Assembly: GCA_030765065.1 (NCBI GenBank)
Contig: CM060977.1
Coordinates: forward strand, 94,691,795 to 94,755,794
Direction: 5' to 3'
Source: Deroplatys truncata
Lineage: Eukaryota > Arthropoda > Insecta > Mantodea > Mantidae
Length of the DNA: 64,000 nucleotides
Each line of letters starts with the position of its first letter. Position 1 is the first letter of the stretch. The notes under the pieces are model-generated. The model saw only the letters and a program-made list of their open reading frames with translations, did not search any database and had not been told where the DNA came from. Of this stretch, positions 31,270-42,543 are shown piece after piece. A program made the position numbers and the translations under genes.

Positions 31270-32105
31270 AAAATGCGACATACATTCACACGATTTTCTT
31301 TACTCTCTATCGTTTATTAGTGAATGTGCAAGCTATTCCTTCTAAAGCTTATCTTTATATCTACTACGTTTTAATCCAAATAAACCTTTGCAGAAATAGC
31401 TACATTACATTTCGTTATGGATACAAAGAGAACAACGATAGTGAAATGTTTAAGAACTGGATGCTATATGCTCGCCTTAAAATTCTATACTGTTTCCATG
31501 TAATCGCGAGAAACAACTGAAAATCGATGGGAGTCAAAATAATGACAAATATTGAACACTTCGAACCTTTAATAACGGATATCTTAGAAACGCCTCATTC
31601 CACATAAAAACTCATTTTAAGAACTGTGTGTTTTAAAGAGAACTGCATTTTTGTCTATCGCTTAACGTTTACAAGTTATACAAGATTATACAAAATTCCT
31701 TTCGAATAAATACGACTTCTTAAGTTATTACCAGAAAATTCAAGATACACATTTTATTTGTAATATAAATATATTTAGTATATGGGTTTTAATAAAAATC
31801 ATTAGACATTTCTTATAAAACCAAAATTTTCGAAAAATATTCTGTGTAAAGAGTAGCTGGGGCAGTGGGGATTTTCTTTAAATTCTTGTGTCGCATCCTT
31901 GGAATATATTGAACTTAAATACTAAGTTTGGTGCATAACCGACTATTCATTTTTGAGTTATGCTGTTCACAGATACACACCGGACGCGTTTCAAAAAATG
32001 CTTTAATTGGATTCAAGGAGCCTCAGAAAATGTATATCTCGGTATCGCATTTTAGGGTGGAATGAAGTAGCTTATCTACCTACTATGTACGTGGTAGAGA
32101 AAGTA
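31270..32105 (+). repeat. Rep-A, near full length, + orientation
   Basis: AATGCGACATACATTCACAC at the left, GTTTAAGAACTGGATGC in the middle, GTACGTGGTAGAGAAAGTAA at the right. Directly followed by a Rep-B fragment. Confidence 0.9.
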
Positions 32106-32540
32106 ACAAGCGAAGAGTGATTTTGAAGGGAAAAAGTATAACGTATTTGACAATTGAAACAAAAAAATAAAGAATATCTAGGAAATGGTTAATGCCACTA
32201 AATGTGTTATTTGATATAAATTGTGCGATTTAACAGATACACATTCTTTGCTTAGTAAGTATTTATCTGTTTGTTATCGGTTTACAGGTTATAAAAATAA
32301 TTCAAAATGACGGGAACTTCACTGACTGTTTATTATACGTTCCATTTGGCATGCAAATGTCTTAAACGCAATGAATTTTAATCCAAATTATTTAAGCCAT
32401 TTTTGAGAGAATAAAATAAATAACCAAAGCTTATGTAAAGGATAATTTGCACTTACCGCATCCTTGGAAGATACTGAACATTGGTATTTAAATGACTTTT
32501 CGATTTTTAACTATATTTTTCAAAGACACATACACGCGAC
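32106..32540 (+). repeat. Rep-B, left arm, interrupted by SINE family 1
   Basis: Starts internally (GAGTGATTTTGAAGGGAAAA), with CATTTTTGAGAGAATAAAAT and TTGGAAGATACTGAACATTG. It breaks off inside the microsatellite region and resumes at about 33055. Confidence 0.82.
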
Positions 32541-32559
32541 TCACATTCGGGATGTCTCG

Positions 32560-33045
32560 GTTTCAATTCTGACCCATGTTTTGTTTTTTGAGGGGGGGTT
32601 CCAGGATCGTCAAATGAATGCTGCAGTGGTTTCTTTTAGCCCCCAAATTTCCTGTCCTTCCGCTTCGTTCCATTCATCACTTCATTCATCCTTCACCCCG
32701 TTAGGTTTGTTTCGGGTTGGAATTGTCAGAGATGGCAGGGAAAAAGGATGCCCTCCGTGGAGCTCTCTCCGTCCATGGGCTTTCGGCTGGTTGATGGGGG
32801 TAAATGGATTGCCCCTTCAGAGCAGGGTGGTGTCGGATACTCTGTGTGGTAGGGGTTGCCAGTCTGCCTGTCCGACTGTCGGGGTGACTCAATCTGGAAA
32901 CTTAGGGACCTAGTCCCTGCTGTGCCGTCACTTCTGGATCCGGGCGTCCGGTGTCTCCTCCCTTCCGGGGGCATCCCTTGTGCTCCATAGGTAAAATATC
33001 CAAATTGGAGTAGTGCCGGTCCCATCCGATGATCGGAAAAAAAAC
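32560..33045 (+). repeat. SINE family 1 inserted in Rep-B
   Basis: Body blocks AATTTCCTGTCCTTCC, CCCGTTAGGTTTGTTTC, GGATGCCCTCCGTGG, TCCCTGCTGTGCC and AGTGCCGGTCCCATCCGAT align with the copies at 4105 and 57107. A decayed head (GGTTCCAGGATCGTC) lies just upstream of the body. Confidence 0.78.
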
Positions 33046-33054
33046 ACTCGCAGA

Positions 33055-33180
33055 GATATACTGGACCATTTTTCAATTTTTTTTATTAAGGGAGACTCAT
33101 ACTACGTATTTCCAGTGAAATTTCGATCTCAAGTTTTGGGTAAATAATACTTTTTCTATTTATTATAGGTAAATACGTAA
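33055..33180 (+). repeat. Rep-B, right arm after the SINE
   Basis: ACTGGACCATTTTTCAATTT, CTACGTATTTCCAGTGAAAT and an eroded end TATTATAGGTAAATACG complete the interrupted copy. Confidence 0.8.
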
Positions 33181-34177
33181 ATATCAGAAAAATGCCAATG
33201 AGAACATTGCAGCTTTTGGTTTCTTATAATATATTTATTATATTATACATAAAAATAAAATATATTAAAAATTACACACACATATACATTAAAAATTCAG
33301 TCATAATTTAACTGTTTGATTTCAGCTCTTCACTACTCAAACCTCTGAAAAGACCACTGCCTTTTTGCCATTAAAATGAATCACAGTGACAAACATATGC
33401 CGAATTATAATAGATTTTCTTCCAGACGTTGCATCGTCGACTGCATTTCGTCACCGAAATCGGGATATAACAGAGGACTGCGAGAAGAGAACACTACCGA
33501 GAAGGTGGTTTGCAGTGCCATCTGTTGTACTCTTGAATACACATCTCTGTTGGTGCACGAGAAGTTGCCTAAAGAGAAAGGCGAAGCATTTGCTCGTGCG
33601 TATGCCAGTTGACCAGTTTTGCAATGCGCAACGTCAGAATGATATTGTTGTATTACAAAGACACATTTATGTGCTTGAGCTTCAATATATTTAGCAGATA
33701 TTAGAGGCTGTGTACCCGTTATGAGAAGTGATCAAGATTATCAGAAGTGAACAGTGGGTCAACATTTATAGTTCATTCTACGTTAAGCGATGTAATGAAA
33801 AATGCACTGCCTTCCTTTCATTAGAATTTCTTGCTTAAGCTTAGTATTTTAAGGAAGTGCATTGTTAAAACTCGGTAAAATGTGTAATTTTCATTTTTTG
33901 AATCTTTTCATTTTTATTATACTTAGAAATTGTACTTTAATACTGCACAATTGCTTTGTATTATCAAAAATGTTTAAGCCACAAATGGTTGTTTAATGGT
34001 CTTTGCCATTTAGGCAAAACACCGAATTGGACTTTAAAATCCATCTTTCTGAATCCCTTCTTTTCAGCATATTTTACCATTAAAATGCCCCTTACACTAC
34101 AATTTATAACTTACTACCATAACATTTTCAGGATAACTTCAGGAACTGCAGATTTAAACATTGTTGTGCAGTAGTTA
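33181..34177. other. Unassigned sequence of about 1 kb
   Basis: AT-rich at 33220-33300, then two overlapping + frames (33376-33612, 33386-33694). Neither shows a recognised domain and their overlap in different phases argues against both. No other copy in this window. Confidence 0.4.
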
Positions 34178-35040
34178 AAAAGATTTCATGTGATACATTT
34201 ACATGACCTTCTATAACTTCTAGGGCTTATTAGTGGGTATACAAATACTTACGAAATATTATTTTCGTATTTTCTTCATTTTAATCGAGATAAATCTTTA
34301 TGAAAATGGCTGCGTAAAGATTTCGTTATGGTAGACAAAAAAGGAACAGCGACAGTAAAATGTTTAAGAACTGTACGCTATGTATGGACTTAAAATTTCA
34401 TGCTGTGTACATGCAATCGCCACAGACAACTGGATATCGAAAGAACTTGAAAAGAATAACTTATTGGACAATTCGAACTATCAGTAACGAATATCTCGGA
34501 AATGGTTGATGGCATAAAAAGATATTTGAAATGAATTGTATTTTAAATAGATCTAAATTTTCGTAGTACTTTTTTGTCTATCGCTTAACGTTTACCAGTT
34601 GTACAAGATTACACAACATTGCTTCCGAATGAAGTGGATTTCATAAGCTATTTCCAGAGAATTCAAGATATACATTTTACTTTTCATTTAAATATCTTTA
34701 ATGTACAGTACTTTTAATCAAAATCCTTGGGATCACTTTTTATAGAACCAAAAATTTCGAAAAATGTCTCATGCAAAAAGCAGTTTAGGGTGGGGAGATT
34801 TTCTTTAAAATATGTATGTCGCATTTTTGTTTGATACTCAACCTAAATACCAAGTTTGGCATTTATCCTACTTTTCGTTTTTTTATAGTGTTCAGACTCA
34901 TACACAGACATTTTCAAAAACTGCCGTTTTTTGATTCGGGGGCTTCAAAACACGTATTTCCGGTGAAATTTCGGTATCTTAATTTCTGTATGGAATGAAA
35001 TACTTTCTCTACCTACTAGGTACGTGGTAGAGAGGTTAAA
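34178..35040 (+). repeat. Rep-A, full length, + orientation
   Basis: AAAGATTTCATGTGATACAT at the left, all internal blocks in order, minimal microsatellite (CATACACAGACA), GTACGTGGTAGAGAGGTTAA at the right. Confidence 0.9.
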
Positions 35041-35174
35041 AATATTTAATGGTTCAGTTGAAACTATTTATTTTCCTGGCCGACATTGATAGGGTGAAAC
35101 ATTCAGTAACATGCACATTTTTATGTTAAACTAATTAAAATGAAGAAATACCTGCACAAAAATGTATTTCTGTA

Positions 35175-36306
35175 CACTGCCGTTTGTGAAAATTGCATCA
35201 CCAGGAAAGAATTTCCCGAATAACTCAAAATTGGTCGGAGTGTAGAAGAGTGTGCAAGTAATAAGTGATTAGGTTTGCAGAGAGATGGGGTACACGTAGG
35301 CCGGAGAATGATCGGTCTTCGGGAAGCAGGTTTGTCATACCGTGACATTTCGGCTCGTAAAGGGCATGCTACTACGACAGTGATGCGTGTGTGGAAGCAG
35401 TGGATAGATGAAGATCGTACGCAGCGAAAAGCGGGTACTGGACCACGGAACATGACCACAGCACAAGATGACCGTCATCTTGTCCGCAGCCATAATTGAC
35501 CGTACAGCTTCATTCACAGTATTTGCTCGACGCTGGAGCACTGCAACAGTTGTGAACTTGTCTGCATCAACGATTCTCGCTGTGTGCTGCAGGTTGGACT
35601 AGTTGCATGCATACCATTATGTCGGCTTCCATGGTCCAGAAACCACAAGCTCCTCCGACTGCAATGGGCACGTAAACACCGTCACTGGGTTGCTGAGTGG
35701 CAAAATGTAGTCTCTTCGGACGAGTGCCGTGGAGGGCTGCGTTGTTGAGCGGCATAGCTGACGAACGTCAGGTGTGATGGTTTGGGGCGCCATTGGTTAC
35801 AACAACCGATCTCATCTCCTACGAATTGAGGGCACTTTGAACAACAAACGGTACCCAACGGTGGTTGTAGAGCCTGAAGTACTCCCACTTGCTTCAGGCA
35901 TCTCCTCAGGTCACATTTCAATAGGACAATACCCGACCACATATTGCGGGGAATGCACAAGCTTTCTTCGAAGACCGAGGAGTACCATTGCTTCCCTGGC
36001 CTGCACATGTCGCCCATTGAATATGTCTGGAATATGGTTGGTCGATACTTGGTGTGTCACGGTCCTCTAGTAACCAATGTCACGGATTTTTGGGCTCGAA
36101 TACAAACTGCGTGGAGCGAAATCCCTCAGAATCTTATTCAGAATGGATGCCATAGCGTATAGCAGCTCCAATTGCAGCGAATGGAGGCCACACCAAATAC
36201 TGAATATTAGGGCTCAAAGGTCAAGTATAGTACCTAACCTGTGGTGTTAAATTCAATGAATTCATTCGCTTCCTTCTTGGTGCTGCAATTTTCAAAGACG
36301 GTAGTG
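35175..36306 (+). mobile_element. Tc1-like element with both ends and TA duplication
   Basis: Left end CACTGCCGTTTGTGAAAATT; right end read inward CACTACCGTCTTTGAAAATT. Inverted repeats run at least 30 bp, through GCA(T/G)CACCA. TA flanks at 35173-35174 and 36307-36308. At 1132 bp it is shorter than intact relatives (about 1.3-1.6 kb), consistent with internal deletions. Confidence 0.88.
35275..36180 (+). pseudogene. Tc1-like transposase relic
   Basis: The N-terminal helix-turn-helix region is readable: RMIGLREAGLSYRDISARKG, TTVMRVWKQWIDE, TGPRNMTTAQDDRHLV. After frameshifts, a QWARKHRHW-like piece lies near 35665, MVWGAIGYNNRSHLLRIEGT at 35774-35835, and MSPIEYVWNMVGRYL, with the catalytic Glu, near 36008-36050. 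Segments between these are deleted, including part of the region around the first Asp. Inactive. Confidence 0.85.
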
Positions 36307-36308
36307 TA

Positions 36309-36784
36309 TATTAAGTTCAAATTTTAAATTTGCTAGCTGTATGATCTGTTTCCACAGGGTATTTTATATTACATATCAAAAAGTGATTTATTATTAATTA
36401 TGAATAAAAATTAGTATCTTAAAAACGTTTGGACATGGTTCTTTACAATTCTGTACAAAGTTTACATTCTGAGTAAGTAGTAAAATGGTCAAAGCACTCG
36501 GTATAAAGCTGAAGATTTTTGAATTTTTAAAAATGCATTGCCATAATAGTTTCATATCGAATTTTAGCTGTTTAAATCTAGGTTTCGTTTTATCAAGATT
36601 CGAAAATATAAAAATTCTTAATTATTGTAGTTTATGAAAACTATTGTGAAATTATCAGTCTCTCCTAGATATTGAACCAAACATAGAAGTAATTTTTTTC
36701 GTAACTTTAAAAAGATTGAGTCTGGTATAAAACACCCAAAAGAAGGGTATTGTGTCCATAAATTTAAGAAAAAAGAAACAAGTT
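36309..36784. other. AT-rich stretch without a recognised feature
   Basis: No coding signal or repeat match. Confidence 0.4.
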
Positions 36785-36960
36785 TTACATTCGTATTACT
36801 CTCCCTACTCACTATTCCACAAACTATTCTTAAAAAGACTTATTCTTCTCTAAAATAGAGATAACCTTTGCACAAATGGTGTTTTAGATATTTCGCTGTA
36901 CTTAGAAGAGTAACACAGAGGAATTAGGCGATACTGAAATTTTTCTAAAACTGGTGGCTT
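36785..36960 (+). repeat. Diverged Rep-A/Rep-B left half
   Basis: TTACATTCGTATTACTCTCC, CACAAACTATTCTTAAAAAG, AGAGATAACCTTTGC and GATATTTCGCTGTA follow the repeat's order with heavy divergence. An old copy or third subfamily. Confidence 0.6.
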
Positions 36961-37015
36961 TGTGATGACTGAAATTCCTCACACTTTGCAAAACTAAGTG
37001 AAAAACTAAAAGCAA

Positions 37016-37697
37016 AAAATATGTGATACATTTACATGGCTTTCTCCATCCCATACCGTTTATTATTGGATATACAAACTATGCTTACCTAAGCTTCTTT
37101 TTCTATTACATTTTAATCCCAATAAACCTTTAAAAAATAGCAACATTACACATTTCGTTATAGATACAAAGATAACTGCGATAGTCAAATGTTTAAGAAC
37201 TTGACTAATATGCTCGTCTTAAAATTCCATACTGTTTCCGTGAAAGTACTTTTTGAGAATGACCAAGAATAAGGATATCTCAGAAATGTATCATGCCACA
37301 AAAAAGCTTACTTAAAATAAATTGTGTTTTTTTAAAGAGATTATATATTTTGTGTAGTAAGTTTTCGTCAATTGCTTAAAATTTACTGGTTATACAAGAA
37401 TATTCAAAATTTCTTCCGAATGAAGGGGAACACACAGGCAATTCCCAAAACAATTAATATATACATTTTATTTTTCATGGAAATTTGTCATGTTTCTTAG
37501 AAAATAAAGAATTTGGAAAAATATTCCATGTAAGGGTAGTTTGGAGTGACGGATTAAATTGAAAATCTTATTCTCACATTTTTTGAAGATACTGAACTAA
37601 AAATCAAGCTTGGTATTTATCCGAATTTTTGTTTTTGAGTTATGCCATTCAAAGACATGCAGACATACATACACACAGACCATTTTATAAAAATGCT
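37016..37697 (+). repeat. Rep-A, + orientation, broken in its T run
   Basis: From AAATATGTGATACATTTACA to AAAAATGCTTTTT. The remaining right end (ATTCAGG...) is replaced by the start of a minus-oriented Rep-B. Confidence 0.88.
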
Positions 37698-38536
37698 TTT
37701 TTACTTTCTCTACTACATATAGTAAGTATTGTACTCCACCTAAAAATTCGATACCAAGATTTCACCGGAAATACATGTTTTGAGAGCCCCTGAATCCAAA
37801 AAAAGCATTTTTGGAAACATGTCCGTGTGTGTGTCTGTGAAGAGCATAACTCAGAAACAGACAGTCGGATAAACACCAAACTTGGTATTTAGGTTTAGTA
37901 TCTTCCAGAGATGCGACACGAAGGTTTTCAAGAAAATACTCCCACCCCAAATTACCCTTTGTATGAAAAATGTTTCGAAAATTTTAATTTTCTCAAAATG
38001 GCTCTAACGATTTTGATTAAAATATCATATGTTTAAGATGTTTTCATGACAAATGAAATGTATATCTCGAATTATCTGAGAATGTCTCCAAAAGCATTCT
38101 TCATTGTGAACGACTTTTCATAACTGGTAAAGCATAAGAGATAGACAACATTTTTCTACACAAAAATGTAAATCGCGTTAAAATACACAGTTTATGTCAT
38201 ATAAATTTTTTTGTTCAGTGAACCATTTTCGAGATGTTGTTTGTTATTCCCTTAAATTTTTCAATACTTATACTTTTTCTTAAAAGGGAATTCGTTATTC
38301 ATTTTTTTTGCCCTGGTAATTTAAAGAAAATGGAACACTCCACATAGCAACCAGCTCTTAAAATATTTGACTATCGCTTAAAGCCTACCATATTCCCGTT
38401 GCATCTACAAGAAATTTAGCAATAAGATTAACATCTCGATATCTCCATTAACGTGAAGCATATGGAGAACAAGCGTTTGTAAAAATGGTTTGTACAAGAG
38501 TAGAGAAAGTCATGTGAGTGTAACACATCAGATTTT
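37698..38536 (-). mobile_element. Rep-B, full length, minus orientation
   Basis: ACTTTCTCTACTACATATAG at the left, AGTAGAGAAAGTCATGTGAG and ACACATCAGATTTTT at the right. Well preserved, and inserted in the T run of the preceding Rep-A. Confidence 0.93.
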
Positions 38537-38559
38537 TATAGGTAAGAGATACATATAAA

Positions 38560-39545
38560 AACCACGGGATCTGGTCTGACTAATCAGTCCTTACCCTCGG
38601 ACCAAGGAGATAAGTTCGTGAGGTTTTTCCATTAGGGTAACTTCTAGCTTTTACTCCGCCTCCCCCATGCGTGGCCGAAATCGAAGCAGGGCACCTACGT
38701 CCTCTCGTCTCCTGCAACGCATGGACAGATCTGGATACGCGCGTCAGTCAATAGGAAAATCTTATTAGGGAAGGTTACCGAATATCAGTACAGACAGCAC
38801 CTAGCTACTACTGTGTACCAGCTGTCACTCATGGTTGGTGCCAGAGTGGGCGTCCCACAACCCCGTCTGGGCGGAAAGCCAGCCAGGCATTCCCAATCTC
38901 CCATAAGTTTCGGGAACCACTGCCCCGCCGAGTCCAGCCCATTCCGAACAACTCCCTTAAGGGAGCGGCTCGCCCTTCTAGTGACGTCAGAAGTACCATG
39001 AGTCCGCGGCGCTCGCACCAAGTCAGCTGAAGGAGTCGGAAACATCCACCCCTTCGAGGAGGTAGGTGATGCAGAATGCCACCATCCATCAGACCAACGC
39101 AAAATTATTAACCCGGCTTGATACCTTCAGCAACCCCCTACAGACCTTCGAGACAAGCGACACGACAACATCATCTGCAGCACCCTGATTCCAAGGTGGC
39201 TACGCACTGTTTATTGCAGAAGACAACCTATTCCTTTCACTCCAAAACCACACATGCACCAATAATTCCTCCAATACCTCCATAGGATGCCACAAAATCT
39301 ATCTCCTTCCAATTCTTTCCTACTTCTCACCAACAATCTCCGTGGTTGCAAGCTTGCAAGCCGGAAACTATACCTCACCTACTGGTTGTTGCACTGCATC
39401 CCAGTCCATCCTTCATCTTGAAATCCGCGGTTACATTAACGCGGTACAATTGCAAATCCCTCTCCTTTCTACTCCTGTGGAGGGGGTTTTGTGAGTATGG
39501 TCATCTTCGGTTGGCGAAACCCAAACTCTCAGGCTCCGTAAGGGA
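38560..39545. mobile_element. GC-rich retroelement-like block related to the 6531-7029 insertion
   Basis: 38790-39030 shares CGTCTGGGCGGAAAG-like sequence, TTTCGGGAACCACTGCCCC, TTCTAGTGACGTCAGAAGTA and GCGCTCGCACCAAG with 6831-7012. The sequence beyond has no match here. No coding domain was recognised and ends were not found. Possibly the 5' part of a LINE. Confidence 0.6.
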
Positions 39546-39694
39546 GTGAGGTAAGTACGTAACCGTATTTCTCCTCAACTCGAAAAAATATTGGTAAACA
39601 GAAAAGAAGTTAATAGTAATTTAAAAGGTAAAGAGATTTTTATTAGCCTTTAATTACGTACAAAGTAACTGCGAGAACTACCTACCGCATACCC

Positions 39695-39975
39695 CAAAGT
39701 TTAGATGCCGAGGATTCATCAGAAACAATACATGCTTTGAAGTACTATGAATAAAAAAGTATCTTTAGAAATCTTTATATATATATGTGTGTGTGTGCGC
39801 GTATGAACAGCACAACTAAAAAAGGAAGAGTGAGGTAAATGGACAAACTTAACATTTATGTTTAGTATCTTCTAAAGGTGCCATACGATGATTATCAACA
39901 AAATTCGCATACACAAACTATCCTTTGCATGTAAACGTTTTCGTTGGATGTTTATTTTCTGAGAAATGGCTTAAT
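39695..39975 (-). repeat. Rep-A fragment, minus orientation
   Basis: ACAATACATGCTTTGAAG, TATATATATGTGTGTGTGTG microsatellite, TTTAGTATCTTCTAAAGGTG and an AAATGGCTTAATTGATTT-type block. Both ends are missing. Confidence 0.78.
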
Positions 39976-40616
39976 TGATTTCTACTAGTATTGTAACGAC
40001 CCTGCGCGAATGTCGATCCAAGTTGCATCAAGTTTCAAAAACTGCTGTAATGGGAAAGTGCTAACAATAAGGACAACAGTTTGCTGATCTGGCCCTCCAA
40101 AATATATTCATTGGCCACGTAAGTGTATCAGATCTCGGTTCTTCTGGCGACGGGCTGCTACGCAGACGCTGTGTCAGATTGGGTTTCGCTCCCCAACCTA
40201 ATTTAGTTTATCTTTAAAGCTGTGCTTCAAGTCCTGCCACAACTAACCACTTGAGTAATGGTATGTACAGCTAAGTCCCTGCATGATGGACCCCGGAGAA
40301 TCACCAACTCCCAATTCTGTCTCATTCAATAAAATAGTAGGCAGGTTTTTTATAGAATCCGTTGTACTCATTTTTCAACCCCTAGGTACCCCATGGCAAC
40401 CCTCACCCCGACACCGAACACCTCTCCCTTCTGAGTTACTATCCCCCTGTTGTTAGCAACCAACGGGGCTGCCCGCCCCAAGGGTAGCTACAATATACCC
40501 TTCATTTGGGATATGTTTATGTAGAACGTAGGAATTTTATGGTAATAGTCTGTGAACTCCTTTTTGTTCTAAATGACTTTTGTATAATATATAATCCGTA
40601 AGAGAAATCTTAGTAT
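39976..40616. other. Unassigned sequence
   Basis: GC-rich patches near 40140-40210 and 40370-40500. No domain, RNA or repeat match. Confidence 0.4.
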
Positions 40617-41466
40617 ATAAAAAATCTGATGTGTTATACTCACATGACTTTCTCTACTCTTGTACAAACTATTTTTACAAACGCTTATTCTCCATATGCT
40701 TCATGCTAATCGAGATATCGAGGTGTTAATCTTATTGCTAATTTTCTTGTAGATGCAAGGGGAACTGGTAGGCTTAAGCTATAGTCAAATATTTTAAGAG
40801 CTGGTTGCTATGTCGAGTATTCCATTTTCTTTGCATTACCAGGACAAAGAAAACTGAATAACGGATTTTTTAAATATTAGAAAATTTAAGGGAATAACAA
40901 GCAATAATTTTAAAATGGTTCAATCAACAAAAACAACTGTATATGATATAAATTGTGTGCTTTAACGCGAACTACATTTTTTGTGTAGTAAAATTTGTCT
41001 ATCTCTTATGGTTTACCAGTTATGCAAAAGTCGTTCACAGTGAAGAATACTTTTGGAGACATTCCCAGAAAATTCGAGATATACATTTCATTTGTCATGC
41101 AAATATCTTAAACATATGATATTTTAATCAAAATCGTTAGACATTTTTGAAAAAAATTAAAATTTTCGAAAAATGCTCCATGTACAGGGTAATCTGGGTG
41201 GAGGAATTTTCTTGAAAACCTTCTCTGGAAGATACTGAACCTAAATACCAAGTTTGGTGTTTATCCGACTGTTCATTTCTGAGTTATGCTGTTCACAGAC
41301 AAACACACATACCACACAGACACACAAATGGACATGTTTCCAAAAATACCTTTTTTGGGATTTAGGAGGCTCAAAATATGTATTTCCGGTGAAATCTCGG
41401 TATCAAATTTTTGGGTGGTATGCAATACTTCCCCTACTTACTATACGTAGTAGGGAAAGTAAAAAT
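40617..41466 (+). mobile_element. Rep-B, full length, + orientation
   Basis: AAAATCTGATGTGTTATACT at the left and GTAGTAGGGAAAGTAAAAA at the right. Only a few CA units at the microsatellite. Confidence 0.92.
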
Positions 41467-41589
41467 GTATATCTGGCTAAAGCACACAATTATATAAAAT
41501 CATTTGTGGCTTTAAAGATTTCAAAATGTATTTGTTACTAATTTAAATTGTCACGTGCTTTATGATTTTTTTTCAAGCTTTTCATTAAT

Positions 41590-41795
41590 ATTCTTTTCAT
41601 TTTTTTTCTCAATGCCATGTACAGATCATAGAATTTCAAAGACATTGCATAGTGACGCGCTTTCTAAAATCCTTACTATCACTTTAGCTTTTGTATTCTT
41701 CTTATAACGAAATCTGTAAATGCGTAATGAAAGTAGACAGAAAAATAAACCCTTGTAAGAATAGTTGGATTCATATGAATTTCTCATCTGATTTT
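41590..41795 (-). repeat. Diverged Rep-A left half, minus orientation
   Basis: ATTCTTTTCATTTTTTTTCT, ATAACGAAATCTGTAAATG, GACAGAAAAATAAACCCTTG and TATGAATTTCTCATCTGATT follow the order of the repeat's left half. Confidence 0.65.
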
Positions 41796-41829
41796 TGTAT
41801 GTGCAAACTTTAGTCGTGATATTCGAGGG

Positions 41830-42424
41830 CTATAAGCTACCGTTAATTTTGTGGCGGATTAATGGGAATTTAGAAGAATATCAAGAGTTTATTTAGACAA
41901 TACTGGCAGCTATTACATATAAAGAAACCGACGGGGTGTATTCGCTGTGCTATGTCGAACACACCTAAAATGACTGATCCGGAGAATTGTGCGTCTCAAA
42001 GCCGGCACGGTTATGTTGAAGTTAATTTTCTGAATACTATGGGAGGTGCAGCAGTTGTGTGTTTCCAGGATACGAACGCATGTGCAGCTGAGCGTTAAGT
42101 GTAGCCCAGCGTTTCGCTGCCCCGGTTTGTTAGCCCCGTTGCTCTGTAACAAAGGCTTCTGATGAAATTGTTGATTCGCTTTTGTTATGCTCTTTTCTTT
42201 ATCTTTCCACTTCACCTCGCACAAAATGCCAATCAGAGTTAGAGCAGACGCGTGTTAGTGGAGAAGAGGACGCAGCATCAATGCGAGTGGCGTATTAAGT
42301 GTTCCTCATTATATGCTTTTCAACAGTTCTCTCTCCACCTTTTTATTTATCCAGACCTTTGTAATACTTGAGATACAATACAGCACTGCAGTCAGGTCCA
42401 GCCTCTGTTTATCACATCTTATCA
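41830..42424. other. GC-richer unassigned block
   Basis: A 103-codon minus-strand frame (41913-42224) lies here without a recognised domain. Its composition resembles an untranslated region or retroelement end. No copy elsewhere in the window. Confidence 0.35.
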
Positions 42425-42480
42425 ACAATGGAGACAGTGGCGATCCCAGCTATGATGTATGCTTGTGAGACATGATTGTA
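42425..42480 (+). pseudogene. Short LINE reverse-transcriptase fragment
   Basis: METVAIPAMMYACET in the + frame matches the conserved (A)IP-x-LMYG-x-E(S/T)W motif at the end of reverse transcriptase in insect LINEs. It is cut off by the Rep-A copy starting at about 42485. Confidence 0.5.
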
Positions 42481-42484
42481 AGAA

Positions 42485-42543
42485 AGATCTCATGTGTTCC
42501 ATTCAAATGAGCTTCTCCATCCTATATCGTTTATTAGACTGTA
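42485..42543 (+). repeat. Rep-A, left arm, interrupted by DNA transposon
   Basis: GATCTCATGTGTTCCATTCA, CTATATCGTTTATTAGACTG. Resumes at 43613. Confidence 0.88.

Noticed and set aside
33376..33694. Two overlapping frames of 78 and 102 codons
   Set aside because: They occupy the same DNA in different phases, have no recognised motif and lie in AT-rich non-coding sequence.
41913..42224. 103-codon minus-strand frame as a protein gene
   Set aside because: No domain, low-complexity ends and no splice or promoter context; probably part of an unrecognised repeat or untranslated region.
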